Assembly (NCBI RefSeq): GCF_000470315.2
Contig: NZ_CBRF02000010.1
Span: forward strand, 58,235-122,234
From: Psychromonas sp. SP041
GTDB lineage: Bacteria; Pseudomonadota; Gammaproteobacteria; Enterobacterales; Psychromonadaceae
Direction: 5' to 3'
DNA: 64,000 nucleotides
The position numbers were made by a program, and so were the translations under genes. The notes beneath the pieces are model-generated. The model did not search any database, was not told the DNA's origin, and worked only from the letters and a program-made list of their open reading frames with translations. Each line of letters begins with the position of its first letter. The first letter of the stretch is position 1. Below are positions 63,999-64,000 of the stretch, one piece after another.

Positions 63999-64000
63999 AA

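Overview
The window is a stretch of chromosome from an AT-rich marine gammaproteobacterium. Gene content and order fit the Psychromonas / Vibrio / Shewanella / Colwellia side of the class: lapAB-pyrF, rpsA-ihfB, a full ccmA-I operon, a Pseudomonas/Vibrio-type polar flagellar and chemotaxis cluster with motCD and parCP, two glgC paralogues, and csrD. A Psychromonas-like genome is my best guess. It is an inference from synteny and protein style, not a database match. I see no rRNA, tRNA, CRISPR array or complete insertion sequence.

Layout. 1-6.2 kb (all minus strand): the 5' part of a MaoC-type dehydratase, pyrF, a 19-bp minisatellite with 19 units, lapB, lapA, ihfB, rpsA and cmk. 6.2-7.0 kb: mlaA, preceded by two long perfect inverted repeats. 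7.2-14.4 kb: the cytochrome c maturation operon, transcribed ccmA to ccmI. 14.6-42.2 kb: one co-directional run of chemotaxis and flagellar genes, read in transcription order as fliE-F-G-H-I-J-K-L-M-N-O-P-Q-R, flhB, flhA, flhF, flhG, fliA, cheY, cheZ, cheA, cheB, motC, motD, parC, parP, cheW and a DUF2802 gene. It starts from a sigma-54 promoter in front of fliE. 42.4-44.9 kb: an LPP20-like lipoprotein gene and the nitrogen-control pair glnK-amtB, which has a sigma-54 promoter and a perfect NtrC palindrome. 45.1-48.3 kb (plus strand): dacA, ybeD, lipB and lipA, that is, cell-wall trimming and lipoate synthesis. 48.3-52 kb: a 636-bp non-coding stretch with a MITE-like element, then a TRAP transporter (TakP-like binding protein, small and large membrane subunits, minus strand). 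52.4-64 kb: a small unknown protein, a YnfA-family membrane protein, a PLP-dependent D-cysteine desulfhydrase/ACC-deaminase family enzyme, csrD, rsmC, glgC-glgC-glgA, cysG and a CBS-domain protein. A dispersed repeat and an inverted repeat that may be the edge of a mobile element lie at the right edge.

How the parts work together. The large central block builds the export gate, C-ring, ATPase complex and basal body of a single polar flagellum. It places the flagellum (FlhF/FlhG), makes late genes expressible (FliA), powers it (MotCD), and steers it through an array held at the pole by ParC/ParP. CheA carries five copies of a short acidic motif in its P1-P3 linker, a plausible docking region for that polar system. 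The flanking regions are mostly ordinary housekeeping genes.

The points most worth a second look are the minisatellite, the CheA repeats, flhA with no ordinary start codon upstream of its first membrane segment, MlaA without a lipobox cysteine, and the dispersed repeats at 48.5 and 63.8 kb. I found no clearly new multi-gene system.
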